Under the pieces are notes generated by a model. It saw nothing but the letters and a program-made list of their open reading frames with translations, was not told the origin of the DNA and made no database searches. Shown piece by piece: positions 1-9,906 of a stretch of DNA of 47,049 bases. How positions within the stretch are numbered: position 1 is the stretch's first letter; each line of letters starts with the position of its first letter. The stretch lies in assembly GCA_017302335.1 (NCBI GenBank), contig JAFLCT010000006.1, positions 1-47,049 on the forward strand, in the 5' to 3' direction. This DNA comes from Caulobacterales bacterium (GTDB taxonomy: Bacteria > Pseudomonadota > Alphaproteobacteria > Caulobacterales > Caulobacteraceae). The position numbers and the translations under genes were made by a program.

Positions 1-132
1 GGGCGGGCCGCCGGGCTGGCCGTAGCCCGCCATCGGCCGGGTCGAATAGTGCGGCGCGGTCGGATAGCCGGCGCAGGCCGCGGCGCTCAACGCCGCCGCC
101 GTGATGATCGCCGCCTTGATCCAATGCCGCAT
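1..132 (-). CDS. Lipoprotein, N-terminal part (possible LysM/M23 cell-wall hydrolase)
   Basis: The first 44 codons of a protein that runs off the left edge of the window, read from the ATG at 132. It begins MRHWIKAAIITAAALSAAAC, a short basic N-region, a hydrophobic core and a lipobox with Cys20, so the product is probably a lipid-anchored envelope protein. The mature part starts with a Pro/Gly/Tyr-rich stretch, as in the linker that precedes LysM repeats. In Caulobacterales the gene after serS-surE-pcm is commonly a LysM/M23 endopeptidase (DipM/NlpD type). That identity is inferred from gene order only, since no catalytic domain is inside the window. Confidence 0.6.
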   Translation of the reverse strand, partial: MRHWIKAAIITAAALSAAACAGYPTAPHYSTRPMAGYGQPGGPP

Positions 133-351
133 ATCGCGCCTCCGTTCGTTGATCCGCAATTCCCCCCATTGGGGCGCACCGAAGGCCCGATTTCAACCCG
201 GCAATGGGCTGGAAATGGGGCCGAGGCGAAATCGGTTCCGTTGGACATCGTCCAACTCAGCTCAGATTTCGCTCCAGCCTCATGGAGAGGCTGATGCACG
301 GCGTCAGCGGGATCGCCCAGCGATCCTTCCCGGGCCGATCAGGCTCTCGGG

Positions 352-1008
352 TCAACGCGGGCCGTCATTCTCCTTGGCCGTGCCCTCCACCAGGGGCACG
401 AAGCGCACCTCGCACAGGCTTTCGCGGCGGAAGCTGCCGTCGGACAGGCCGACGTAGCGGTTCAGCATCTGCACCGAGCTGCGTCCCACCGGACAGACCA
501 GGATTCCGCCCGGCTTCAACTGTTTCAGCAGCTCGGTCGGCTCTCCGGGCGAGGCGGCCGTGACCATGATCCGATCGAAGGGCGCCTGTTCGGGCCAGCC
601 CAGCCCGCCGTCCGAGTGTTTGGTGATGACGTTGTCGATCTCCAGCGCCCGCAACCGGGTCTCGGCCTCGGCCAGCAGACTTCGGTAGCGTTCGACGGAA
701 TAGACATAGCGCGCCAGTCGGCTCAGCACGGCGCACTGGTATCCGCTGCCCGTGCCGACCTCCAGCACCCGGTGGCGCGGCTGAACGTCCAGCGCCTGGG
801 TCATCAGGCCGACGATGTAGGGCTGGCTGATCGTCTGGGCGCAGTCGATCGGCAGGGCCTGATCCTCCCACGCCTGATCCAGGAAACGCGGATGCACGAA
901 GACCGAGCGGTCGATCGATTCCATGGCCGACAGCACGCGCGCGTCGGTCACCCCCTGCTTGCGCAGGGCCAGGATCAGACGTCCGGCGCGGTCGTCGTTC
1001 AGCCTCAT
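352..1008 (-). CDS. pcm: Protein-L-isoaspartate O-methyltransferase
   Basis: 218 aa, the usual PCMT size. It transfers a methyl group from SAM to L-isoaspartyl residues, starting repair of aged cytosolic proteins. The SAM-binding glycine motif [16 protein letters not shown] lies near residues 102-117, the family motif [16 protein letters not shown] is about 20 residues before it, and the motif-III-like [12 protein letters not shown] is near residue 165. The ATG at 1008 overlaps the end of surE by 4 bp, so the two genes are translationally coupled, as in many proteobacteria. Gene identity is secure. Confidence 0.95.
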   Translation of the reverse strand: MRLNDDRAGRLILALRKQGVTDARVLSAMESIDRSVFVHPRFLDQAWEDQALPIDCAQTISQPYIVGLMTQALDVQPRHRVLEVGTGSGYQCAVLSRLARYVYSVERYRSLLAEAETRLRALEIDNVITKHSDGGLGWPEQAPFDRIMVTAASPGEPTELLKQLKPGGILVCPVGRSSVQMLNRYVGLSDGSFRRESLCEVRFVPLVEGTAKENDGPR

Positions 1009-1790
1009 CCCACGCTCTTGGGCGGCGCTCCGCCCAGAACCTTCTTCAGGTCGTGCACGCTGGCCATGTGGGTCAGGTCGATATGCAGCGGCGTGACCGA
1101 GATCTTGCCGTCATCGATGGCCCGCAGGTCGGTGCCGGGCGGGTGTTCGTGCTTTTCGCCGCGGAAGCTCATCCAGTAATAGTCGCGGCCGCGCAGGTCG
1201 GTGCGTCTGACCGCGTGCATCTCGCCCACGTCGCGGAAGCCCTGGCTGGTCACCTCGACCTCGGTCACCGCCTCGGGCGGGCGGTTGGGGAAGTTCAGGT
1301 TCATCACCACCCCGTCCTGCCAGTTCTGCTCCAGCAGCCGGGCGATGATGGCGGGCGCATAGGTCTCGGCCGTCTCCCAATGGGCGATCGCCTCGTCGTG
1401 GAACCGCTCCAGGCTCTGGCTCAGGGCGATGGAGCGGATGCCGAAGGCCATGCCCTGCAAGGCCCCGGCCACGGTGCCGGAATAGCTGACGTCCTCGCCG
1501 ATGTTGTGGCCCCGGTTCACGCCCGACAGCAAGAGATCGGGCTTGCCCGGCATCAGGTCGTTGACGGCCAGGACGACGCAGTCGGTCGGCGTTCCCGTCA
1601 CCGCGAACCGCTTGTCGGCGATCCGGTGCACCCGCAGCGGCTCGGTCAGGGTGACCCCCCGTCCCTTGCCAGACTGTTCGACGGCGGGCGCACACACCCA
1701 GACGTCGTCCGACAGGACCCGCGCGATCCGCTCAAGGCAATCCAGACCCTCGGCCCCGATCCCGTCGTCGTTGGTAAGGAGGATGCGCAT
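1005..1790 (-). CDS. surE: 5'/3'-nucleotidase SurE
   Basis: 261 aa. SurE is a metal-dependent nucleoside monophosphate phosphatase (and exopolyphosphatase) linked to stationary-phase survival. The N-terminal metal site [15 protein letters not shown] is present, as are [19 protein letters not shown] near residues 95-111 and a C-terminal segment with the family's VTPLHIDLT. The start is the ATG at 1790. Its Shine-Dalgarno-like GGAGAAGGG (minus strand, about 1798-1806) lies in the outer arm of the inverted repeat at 1798-1925. pcm follows with a 4-bp overlap and serS lies upstream. Confidence 0.95.
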   Translation of the reverse strand: MRILLTNDDGIGAEGLDCLERIARVLSDDVWVCAPAVEQSGKGRGVTLTEPLRVHRIADKRFAVTGTPTDCVVLAVNDLMPGKPDLLLSGVNRGHNIGEDVSYSGTVAGALQGMAFGIRSIALSQSLERFHDEAIAHWETAETYAPAIIARLLEQNWQDGVVMNLNFPNRPPEAVTEVEVTSQGFRDVGEMHAVRRTDLRGRDYYWMSFRGEKHEHPPGTDLRAIDDGKISVTPLHIDLTHMASVHDLKKVLGGAPPKSVG

Positions 1791-1797
1791 CTACTGA

Positions 1798-1925
1798 CCC
1801 TTCTCCCCATGCGGGAGAAGGTGGCCGAGCGGAGCGAGGTCGGATGAGGGGTTTCTCAGGCCCTGACCGCGCGACCCCTCATCCGTCAGGCTTCGCCTGC
1901 CACCTTCTCCCGCAAGGGGAGAAGG
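1798..1925. repeat. REP-like nested inverted repeat between serS and surE
   Basis: The outer arms are two small hairpins, CCTTCTCCCCATGCGGGAGAAGG (1799-1821, given here only by its ends and pattern) and its near mirror at 1903-1925, both continuing into GTGGC/GCCAC. The inner arms are GATGAGGGGT (about 1843) and ACCCCTCATC (about 1874). The whole unit can fold back on itself. Dispersed elements of this CTTCTCCC/GATGAGGGG type are common in Caulobacteraceae intergenic regions. It separates serS from surE and contains surE's ribosome-binding site. Confidence 0.75.
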
Positions 1926-1935
1926 ACGAGGAACA

Positions 1936-3795
<1,860 letters not shown>

Positions 3796-5205
3796 ATGCG
3801 TCTCGACCGTCGCGGCCTGATCACCGGCTCGGCCGCCGCCCTCGCCTTTTCGGGCCTGGCCCGCCAGGCCGCCGCCCAGACCCCGGCCGAGCAGCCGCCC
3901 CTGAATCAGGTCTTCGGCTACGGCCCGCTGAAGCCCGATCCGAACCGCATCCTGGACCTGCCCGAAGGCTTCACCTACCGCGTCATCGCCCAGGGCGGCG
4001 AAACCATGGACGACGGCCTGTTCATGCCCGGCCAGTTCGACGGCATGGCCTGTTTCCCGGCTGGCGGCAGCCGCGTCGCCCTGGTCCGCAACCACGAGAT
4101 CAAACACGGCAACCGCAGCCATCGGAACTGGGGTCCCGGCGGCCTGAACCTGGAGCGGATCGGCCAGATCCCGGCCGACCGCGTCTATGACACCTTCAAG
4201 AACGGCAAGCCCCTGGGCGGCGGAACGACGACCCAGATCTATGACCTGGCGACCGGCCGCACCCTGTCCCAGCGTCTCAGCCTGGTGGGAACCTCGTACA
4301 ACTGCGCGGGCGGTTCGACGCCCTGGGGAAGCTGGCTGAGCTGCGAAGAGACCGAGGCGACGCCGGAAACCGACGATGTGATGAAACCGCACGGCTTCGT
4401 CTTCGAGGTTCCAGCCCTGGATCGCGGCCTGGTCGATCCCACGCCGCTGAAGGCCATGGGCCGGTTCGACCACGAGGCCGCCGCCGTCGATCCGCGCACC
4501 GGGATCGTCTATATGACCGAGGACAAGCCCGACAGCCTGTTCTACCGCTTCATCCCGGATCGGCCGGGCGAACTGGCGCGCGGGGGTCGGCTTCAGGCCA
4601 TGGCCGTCCGCGACAAGCCGGGGGCCGACACCTCCAACAAGACCGAACGCCTGTGGAACGTCGGCGACTGGCTGGCCGTCGACTGGATCGACCTGCATGA
4701 GGTCGAAAGCCCCAACAAGGACCTGCGGATGCGCGGCCACGCCGACGGGGCGGCCCTGATCGCGCGCGGCGAAGGCATCCACTGGGGCGACGGCGAACTG
4801 TATCTGACGCCCACCTCGGGCGGGCCGATCGGGCGCGGCCAGATCCTGCGCTACGTCCCTTCGCGCGATGAAGGCCGCCCCGGCGAGCGCCGCCGCCCCG
4901 GCCGCATCCAACTGTTCGTGGAAAGCACCGACGCCCGTGTGCTGAACATGGGCGACAATCTGACGGTCACGCCCTGGGCGCACCTTCTGGTCTGCGAAGA
5001 TAACTATTCCGAGACCAATCCGAACTTCCTGCGCGGCGTCACCGCGCGCGGCGAGACCTACGCCATCGCCAAGTCGGCCTATGTCACCAATTCGGAGTTC
5101 GCGGGCGTCTGTGTGTCGCCTGACGGAGCAACCGTGTTCCTCAACATCCAGACGCCGGGGATCACCTTCGCGATCACCGGCCCCTGGGCGGCCTTCCAGA
5201 GGTGA
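3796..5205 (+). CDS. PhoX-family (DUF839) phosphatase-like protein, Tat-exported
   Basis: 469 aa from the ATG at 3796, which is preceded by GTGGAG at good spacing. A longer in-frame start at 3751 lacks this site and would bury the signal peptide. The N-terminus, MRLDRRGLITGSAAALAFSG followed by AAAQ, is a Tat signal with a twin arginine at residues 5-6. The mature part has the PhoX/DUF839 features: ALVRNHE, NCAGGSTPWGSWLSCEE, HGFVFEVPALD, HEAAAVDPRTGIVYMTED and FYRFIPD. PhoX enzymes are periplasmic Ca/Fe-dependent alkaline phosphatases. Many DUF839 proteins are untested, so activity is inferred. Its 3' end overlaps the convergent ctaA by 32 bp. Confidence 0.85.
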   Translation: MRLDRRGLITGSAAALAFSGLARQAAAQTPAEQPPLNQVFGYGPLKPDPNRILDLPEGFTYRVIAQGGETMDDGLFMPGQFDGMACFPAGGSRVALVRNHEIKHGNRSHRNWGPGGLNLERIGQIPADRVYDTFKNGKPLGGGTTTQIYDLATGRTLSQRLSLVGTSYNCAGGSTPWGSWLSCEETEATPETDDVMKPHGFVFEVPALDRGLVDPTPLKAMGRFDHEAAAVDPRTGIVYMTEDKPDSLFYRFIPDRPGELARGGRLQAMAVRDKPGADTSNKTERLWNVGDWLAVDWIDLHEVESPNKDLRMRGHADGAALIARGEGIHWGDGELYLTPTSGGPIGRGQILRYVPSRDEGRPGERRRPGRIQLFVESTDARVLNMGDNLTVTPWAHLLVCEDNYSETNPNFLRGVTARGETYAIAKSAYVTNSEFAGVCVSPDGATVFLNIQTPGITFAITGPWAAFQR

Positions 5206-6301
5206 ACAGGCGGGGCTGGCTGCGCAGCACCAGCCACAGGTTGGCCGTCGCCAATCCCAGCACGATCGCCGCCCCCGCCTGGTGCAGCACGCCCAGCGGC
5301 AAGGGCACGGCGTGGACCAGGGTCGCGATCCCCAGCGCCGCTTGCAGCCAGATCGCCGCCGCTAGCACCACGGCGGAGAAGCCCAGACCTTCCGCCAGGC
5401 GCCAGCGCCAGGCCTGCACCGCGTAACCGGTGGCGAAGATCACCACGACATAGGCCCACATCCGGTGCATGAACTGCACCAATCCCTGGTCATGCAGCAC
5501 CGCCAACACGCCCTTGCCGGCCCAGTCGACGGGGGGCAACACGGCTCCGTTCATCAGCGGCCAGTCGGTATAGACGAAGCCCGCCTTGGCCCCCGCCACC
5601 AGGGCGCCCAGCAGGCACTGTATGAAGACCGCGCCCAGCAGCAGGGCCGCGGCCCGGCTCCAGCCGACGGGCGAGCGCGAATGTTCCGGCCCGAACCAGG
5701 CTTCCAGCCCGGTCCAGATCAACCCCATGAAGATGATCAGCGCCAGCCCCAGATGAACCGCCAGTCGTTCCGGCGCCACATCGACCCGGACCTCAAGGCC
5801 CGACGCCACCATCCACCAGCCGATCAGCCCCTGAAGCCCGCCCAGACCCAAAAGGATCAGCACCCGCCAGAACAACCGATCCGGCATCGCCAGCCGCCGC
5901 ACCCAGACGGCCCCGGCCGCCCCTTTCAGGATCACCGCCTCGGCCAGTCGCGCCGCCAGGGCCGCCAGCACGGGGACCCCGACCACCAGGCCGATGAAGC
6001 GGCCCAGAAACCGATGCGCCCACTCCCACCAGAAGATGCCCTGGAACTCGCCCAGGCTCATGCCGGCGTTGACCTGATGATATTGCGGGATGGCCTTGTA
6101 CTTTTCGAAGGCCTCAGCCCATTGGGCGTCGTTCAGGGGCGGGACGGCGCCCAGGATCGGCTTCCATTCGGTGATCGACAGACCCGATCCGGTCAGGCGC
6201 GTCGCGCCGCCCACCACGACCATGGCGAAGACCAAGGCCGCCGTCACGAACATCCAGACCGCCACGGCGCGGTCGCGATCACGGGTCCCGAAACGGTTCA
6301 T
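5174..6301 (-). CDS. ctaA: Heme A synthase (COX15/CtaA)
   Basis: 375 aa from the ATG at 6301. The frame stays open further upstream but offers no credible start there. It oxidises heme O to heme A for aa3-type cytochrome oxidases in the inner membrane. The proteobacterial/mitochondrial-type signature VVGGATRLTGSGLSITEWKP is at about residues 24-43. Heme-ligand histidines sit in WEWAHRFLGR, RLAVHLGLALI, FMHRMWAY and GVLHQAGA. There are about eight hydrophobic helices, and the Arg/Pro-rich C-terminal tail is read from DNA that also encodes the end of the convergent PhoX-like gene. The neighbours are not oxidase genes, so it is a stand-alone copy here. Confidence 0.93.
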   Translation of the reverse strand: MNRFGTRDRDRAVAVWMFVTAALVFAMVVVGGATRLTGSGLSITEWKPILGAVPPLNDAQWAEAFEKYKAIPQYHQVNAGMSLGEFQGIFWWEWAHRFLGRFIGLVVGVPVLAALAARLAEAVILKGAAGAVWVRRLAMPDRLFWRVLILLGLGGLQGLIGWWMVASGLEVRVDVAPERLAVHLGLALIIFMGLIWTGLEAWFGPEHSRSPVGWSRAAALLLGAVFIQCLLGALVAGAKAGFVYTDWPLMNGAVLPPVDWAGKGVLAVLHDQGLVQFMHRMWAYVVVIFATGYAVQAWRWRLAEGLGFSAVVLAAAIWLQAALGIATLVHAVPLPLGVLHQAGAAIVLGLATANLWLVLRSQPRLFTSGRPPRGR

Positions 6302-6438
6302 TCGACGCCTGACGCTAAGCTCGATATGCTCGTCGCCCGGCTCTTCGTCGGGCGCCTCGGGTGCGATATGCCCGTGTACGGCGATGAGATCGAGTCGCTT
6401 TCGACGGACCAACGGTCGCACAGCTTCAGGAGCCAGCC

Positions 6439-6690
6439 TTGCAGTACGCCGAAGTGATCGCCGCCGTTGTCGGCGTCCTGGCCCTGGCCGCCCTGGCCGA
6501 TCAGATGACGGGCAAGCGCGGCTTCTTCGCCACCTTCCTGGTCTCGGCCGTGGGGGCTGTGTGCGGCTGGTTTCTGGCGGTGCGAGTGTTCGCCGTCTCG
6601 ACCCTGGCGGACTGGACCTGGGTTGTCTGGGCCATGGCCGGTTCAGCCGTGTGCCTGGTCGCCTTCTTCCTGTTTCGGAGCAAGCGTTGA
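6439..6690 (+). CDS. Small three-helix membrane protein, function unknown
   Basis: 83 aa, starting at a TTG (6439-6441) preceded by AGGAG seven bases upstream. Three hydrophobic segments are visible: about residues 4-20 (VIAAVVGVLALAALA), 29-50 (FFATFLVSAVGAVCGWF) and 57-79 (WVVWAMAGSAVCLVAFFLF), with a basic C-terminus. I do not recognise the family. The stop overlaps the start of the DUF2842 gene by one base (TGATG), so the two are probably co-translated. It is divergent from ctaA across 137 bp. Confidence 0.7.
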   Translation: MQYAEVIAAVVGVLALAALADQMTGKRGFFATFLVSAVGAVCGWFLAVRVFAVSTLADWTWVVWAMAGSAVCLVAFFLFRSKR

Positions 6691-6884
6691 TGCCCCCTCG
6701 CGCGCGCCGCCTGGTCGCATCGATAGGCGTTTTGGCCTTTCTGGCCTTCTGGGTCTGGGGGGCGGTGACCCTGTCGACGCGTTTGCCGGACAACTTCCTG
6801 ATCGAACTGTTGTTCTACGCCCTGGCCGGGACCTGCTGGGGCCTGCCGCTGATCCCCCTGCTGAAATGGGCGGAACGCGGTTAG
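6690..6884 (+). CDS. DUF2842 family small membrane protein
   Basis: 64 aa. Two hydrophobic helices flank the conserved segment LPDNFLIELLFYALAGTCWG, followed by LPLIPLLKWAERG. This layout, a basic start MPPRARRL, a first helix, LPDN, a second helix and PLLKW, fits DUF2842, a short alphaproteobacterial family of unknown role. The start is the ATG at 6690, which shares its A with the preceding stop codon. It may act with the membrane protein encoded just upstream, but nothing in the sequence indicates a reaction. Confidence 0.75.
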   Translation: MPPRARRLVASIGVLAFLAFWVWGAVTLSTRLPDNFLIELLFYALAGTCWGLPLIPLLKWAERG

Positions 6885-7011
6885 CGGCCGGGTCGCCTGA
6901 CCGGTATTGCATCGCACGGCGTCGAAACTATCGAAGGCTCAGCCTCCGTTCGAATTCCATTGACGATTCGTCGCGGAGACCGCACGTCGATCAGGCGTTT
7001 GCGAGGAGCCG

Positions 7012-7245
7012 ATGAAGGTATTGGTCGCATTTCTGGCGGTCATGGCGTTCGGCGCCCTGGCCCTGCCGTGGCTGATGTTCTTCAAGCGTATGCGCAAGGC
7101 GTTCCGCAGGAAACGCGGCTGGAAGACCTGGCGAAAACTCGGACTGCGCACCGGCGCCGGCATGGTCGTCGCCTTCGTCATACTGCTGTTGATCATCAAC
7201 TTCTGGCCGTCCGAGATCACACACACCTACATGGACGGACAATAG
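7012..7245 (+). CDS. Small two-helix membrane protein, unknown
   Basis: 77 aa. The first helix (about residues 2-23, VLVAFLAVMAFGALALPWLMFF) is followed by a strongly basic loop (KRMRKAFRRKRGWKTWRKLGLR) and a second helix (about 49-66, GMVVAFVILLLIINFW). GAGGAG just before the ATG is a good ribosome-binding site. The positive loop should face the cytoplasm. No family is recognised. It lies 72 bp before the methyltransferase/glycosyltransferase pair but has its own ribosome-binding site, so co-transcription is uncertain. Confidence 0.65.
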   Translation: MKVLVAFLAVMAFGALALPWLMFFKRMRKAFRRKRGWKTWRKLGLRTGAGMVVAFVILLLIINFWPSEITHTYMDGQ

Positions 7246-7317
7246 GACGCGGGCTGGCCTGTTCGGCCTAGTCTCGGTAATCAGAGGCTATGTCGCCACG
7301 GTCCTGAAGGGCGTCCC

Positions 7318-7977
7318 ATGCGAACCATCGTGAAAGCCCTGATCCCGGCGCCGATCCGACAACGGTTGCGGTTGGCGCGAAAGTCGGTTCGCTACGCCTA
7401 TCGCAAGGTCCGCCTCCGCGACGCGGTTCGGCGAAATCAGCCGTTGAAGATCATCGTCGGCGCGGCCGAAACCTGGCGTCCAGGCTGGTATTCGACGAAT
7501 GAGCAGTGGCTGGATGTCACCTCGCCCAAGGACTGGGAGGAGACCTTCGCGGGGCGTCCGCTGCTGACTCATGTCGTGGCCGAACACGTCTTCGAACACC
7601 TGACCCATGACGAGGCGGCCGAAGCCCTGCGTCTGATCGCCAGCCACCTGCGGCCGGGCGGCCGCATCAGAATCGCGGTGCCCGACGGCTTCCACCCCGA
7701 CCCGACCTATATCCGCCACGTCGGGATCGGAGGCATCGGTGACGACGCCGCCGACCACAAACAGCTTCTCAACGCCGACGCGCTGCGCGATCTCATCCAG
7801 AACGCCGGCTTCAAGGCGACCCTGGTCGAGGGCTTTGAGCGCGACGGGCGCCTGGTCCAGACCCCCTGGCGGGAAGATGACGGCTATGTCTGGCGCAGCC
7901 GCCAGAACCCTTCGACGGCCGTGTTCGACTTCGTCGATGCGGAAACCTCTCTGATCGTGGACGGCGTCCTGGCATGA
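7318..7977 (+). CDS. SAM-dependent methyltransferase-like protein
   Basis: 219 aa. It resembles the predicted methyltransferases of the COG4627 kind: a basic N-terminus (RQRLRLARKSVRYAYRK), a strand KIIVGAAE, then VVAEHVFEHLTHDEAAEALRLI (about residues 85-106), LRPGGRIRIAVPDGFHPDP and a C-terminal segment WREDDGYVWRS. The glycine-rich SAM motif is weak, as is usual in this group. The start is the ATG at 7318 with GAAGGG upstream. It overlaps the next gene, a glycosyltransferase, by 4 bp, which suggests a role in decorating a surface glycan. The substrate is unknown. Confidence 0.8.
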   Translation: MRTIVKALIPAPIRQRLRLARKSVRYAYRKVRLRDAVRRNQPLKIIVGAAETWRPGWYSTNEQWLDVTSPKDWEETFAGRPLLTHVVAEHVFEHLTHDEAAEALRLIASHLRPGGRIRIAVPDGFHPDPTYIRHVGIGGIGDDAADHKQLLNADALRDLIQNAGFKATLVEGFERDGRLVQTPWREDDGYVWRSRQNPSTAVFDFVDAETSLIVDGVLA

Positions 7978-9056
7978 AGCCCGCCGTGGCATTGGCCACG
8001 ATCGCCATGGATCGGATGGCGGGCGGGCTGGAACGCAATGTCGCCTATCTGGCCAACGACCTGGCCGAAGCAGGTCATCGCGTCGTTCTGGTGACCTTCG
8101 ATCCTCCGGGCGCCCAGGCCTTCTACGACCTGCATCCCGCGGTCGTCTGGCGTCGCATGGACGGGCGCCCCCACACCGCCATCGGTTTCCGAGACCGGCT
8201 TCGGTTGATCCAGCGGATGCGGCGGGTGCTGATCGAAGATGGCGTAGGCCAGATCGTCTGCTTCCACCACGGCATCCTGGCTCGCTTTCTCATGGCGCGG
8301 GCGGGTTTGAACGTCCGCCTGGTCTGTTCGGAAAGAAACGCGCTCAGCCTCTATCGCTATGCGTCCACGCGAAAATGGAACCTCAACTTCCTGTTGATGG
8401 CGTTCGTGGACCGCATCACGGTCCAGTTCGCGCGTTACGCTCAGGACTATCCCGCCTGGTTGAGGCGCAAGATCAGCGTCGTGCACAATCCGGTCTGGCC
8501 CGTCGCGCCGAGCACCGGCGAACGCGAAGCCGTCATCCTGTCGGTCGGGCGCCACTCCACTCAGAAGCGGTTCGACCTGCTGATCCAGGCCTTCGTCAGG
8601 ATCGCCGCCGACAGGCCCGAGTGGCGCCTGAAGATCATTGGCGACGGTCCCCTGATGGCCGCGAACGCCGCTGCGGCCCAGGCATCGGGCGTGGGCGACC
8701 GCATAGAGCTTTTGCCGGCCATGTCCGGCGTCCAGGGCGTGATGGCCGCCAGCGAAATCTATTGCCAGCCGTCGCAATGGGAGGGTTTCCCCAACGCCCT
8801 GGCCGAGGCCATGGCCAACGGAGCCGTGCCGGTCGGGTTTCGCGAGACCGCCGGGGTCAGCGATCTGATCCGCGACGGCGTCGACGGCCGCCTGGTCGAC
8901 GGGCCGCCGGACCCCGCGGCCCTGGCGCACGGACTGGCCGAAGTCATGGATGCGCCGGACCTGCGCCGACGACTGTCCGAGGCGGCGCGGCAACTGCCTG
9001 AACGGTATTCCGCAGCCTCGTGGCGCCAGGCCTGGCGAGAGGTTCTGGCGCTCTGA
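7974..9056 (+). CDS. Glycosyltransferase, GT4-like (GT-B fold)
   Basis: 360 aa. The N-terminal GT-B half has AVALATIAMDRMAGGLERNVAYLA and GHRVVLVTFD. The C-terminal GT4 half begins at about residue 180 with ILSVGRHSTQKRFDLLIQAF, continues with LKIIGDGPLM and ends with the EX7E nucleotide-sugar motif EGFPNALAEAMANG (about 272-285) and GVSDLIRDGVDGRLV. It likely transfers a sugar from an NDP donor to a lipid- or polysaccharide-linked acceptor at the cytosolic membrane face. It is translationally coupled (ATGA) to the preceding methyltransferase gene. Donor and acceptor cannot be read from the sequence. Confidence 0.9.
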   Translation: MKPAVALATIAMDRMAGGLERNVAYLANDLAEAGHRVVLVTFDPPGAQAFYDLHPAVVWRRMDGRPHTAIGFRDRLRLIQRMRRVLIEDGVGQIVCFHHGILARFLMARAGLNVRLVCSERNALSLYRYASTRKWNLNFLLMAFVDRITVQFARYAQDYPAWLRRKISVVHNPVWPVAPSTGEREAVILSVGRHSTQKRFDLLIQAFVRIAADRPEWRLKIIGDGPLMAANAAAAQASGVGDRIELLPAMSGVQGVMAASEIYCQPSQWEGFPNALAEAMANGAVPVGFRETAGVSDLIRDGVDGRLVDGPPDPAALAHGLAEVMDAPDLRRRLSEAARQLPERYSAASWRQAWREVLAL

Positions 9057-9060
9057 ACCG

Positions 9061-9906
9061 TCAGCCCCGCTTGGTCGCCCAGAAGGCCGACGGCGGACGG
9101 GCCTTCGCTCGCTCGCCGAGCCGCGCCCAGATCGCCGACAACGGCCCCTCGTGCGCCTTCTGGCGATAGAGCCAGTGGTTGGCCAGTTCGATGTCGAAAT
9201 AGGTCGGCCCGGCCAGCAGCATACAGGCCAGCAGGTATTGCTCATTGTAGCCGCGCTGCGACCAGGTCGCGGGATAGTCGTAAGGCAGGAAGATGTCGTG
9301 GATGCCGACCAGGACGCCCGGCTTCAGCCGCGGGATCACTTCGGTCATGCAGACGGTGACGTCCGAGTTCATGAATGACCGGTGCGAGTTGTCGATGAAC
9401 AGCACGTCGCCCGGCTCCAGCCTGTCGAAGATCGACAGGTCGACGGTCTCGACCGGCTGGCGGATCACCTCGTCGCAGATGGCGTCGACCTCGGCGCGCG
9501 GGGCCGGATCGATCGAGACGATGCGCACATCCTTGCCCGTCTGACGCAGGGCGGCGCGCACGAACAGGGTCGAGTTGCCGCTGCCGACCTCCATATAGGT
9601 CTTCGCCCGCGTCGCGGCCCGCATGAGCGACAGGGCGTCGACCACGGGGATCATGTGATTGTGCCAGTCGATGGCCGACAGGTCCGGCCAGATTGCGGTC
9701 TCGATCGCCTCGACCACGGGCATGAAGGCCGCCAGTTCAGCCAGATTGGCTTTTTGTCGGGCCTCTGAGGCGCCGATGACGGCGGCGAGGTGCGGGTTCC
9801 CCTCCTCCCACCGCGGCCTGAAGGTGATCGGATATTCGATGAAGACCGGCTGCTGGCCCAGGGCCATCCGCTTCACGGCCTTCAGAATGTCGATCAGACT
9901 GGCCAT
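9061..9906 (-). CDS. Class I SAM-dependent methyltransferase
   Basis: 281 aa from the ATG at 9906. The SAM motif YMEVGSGNSTLFVRAAL (about residues 104-120) is followed by VRIVSIDPAPRAEVDAI, LEPGDVLFIDNSHRS (about 165-180) and LKPGVLVGIHDIFLPYDYP. This matches the Methyltransf_24-like fold seen in polysaccharide and cephalosporin-hydroxylase-like clusters. The start codon shares a base with the stop of the upstream TylF-like gene, so they are coupled. The stop is 4 bp from that of the convergent glycosyltransferase. The acceptor is unknown. Confidence 0.85.
   Translation of the reverse strand: MASLIDILKAVKRMALGQQPVFIEYPITFRPRWEEGNPHLAAVIGASEARQKANLAELAAFMPVVEAIETAIWPDLSAIDWHNHMIPVVDALSLMRAATRAKTYMEVGSGNSTLFVRAALRQTGKDVRIVSIDPAPRAEVDAICDEVIRQPVETVDLSIFDRLEPGDVLFIDNSHRSFMNSDVTVCMTEVIPRLKPGVLVGIHDIFLPYDYPATWSQRGYNEQYLLACMLLAGPTYFDIELANHWLYRQKAHEGPLSAIWARLGERAKARPPSAFWATKRG

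Noticed and set aside
1053-1847. 264-codon frame opposite surE
   Set aside because: Low-complexity antisense shadow of surE.
1798-1925. CRISPR-like or riboswitch structure
   Set aside because: Single inverted repeat of the REP type, without regular direct repeats and spacers.
6302-6793. N-terminal extension of ctaA
   Set aside because: Arg/Pro-rich non-conserved sequence overlapping two plus-strand genes. There is no start codon near the conserved region except 6301.
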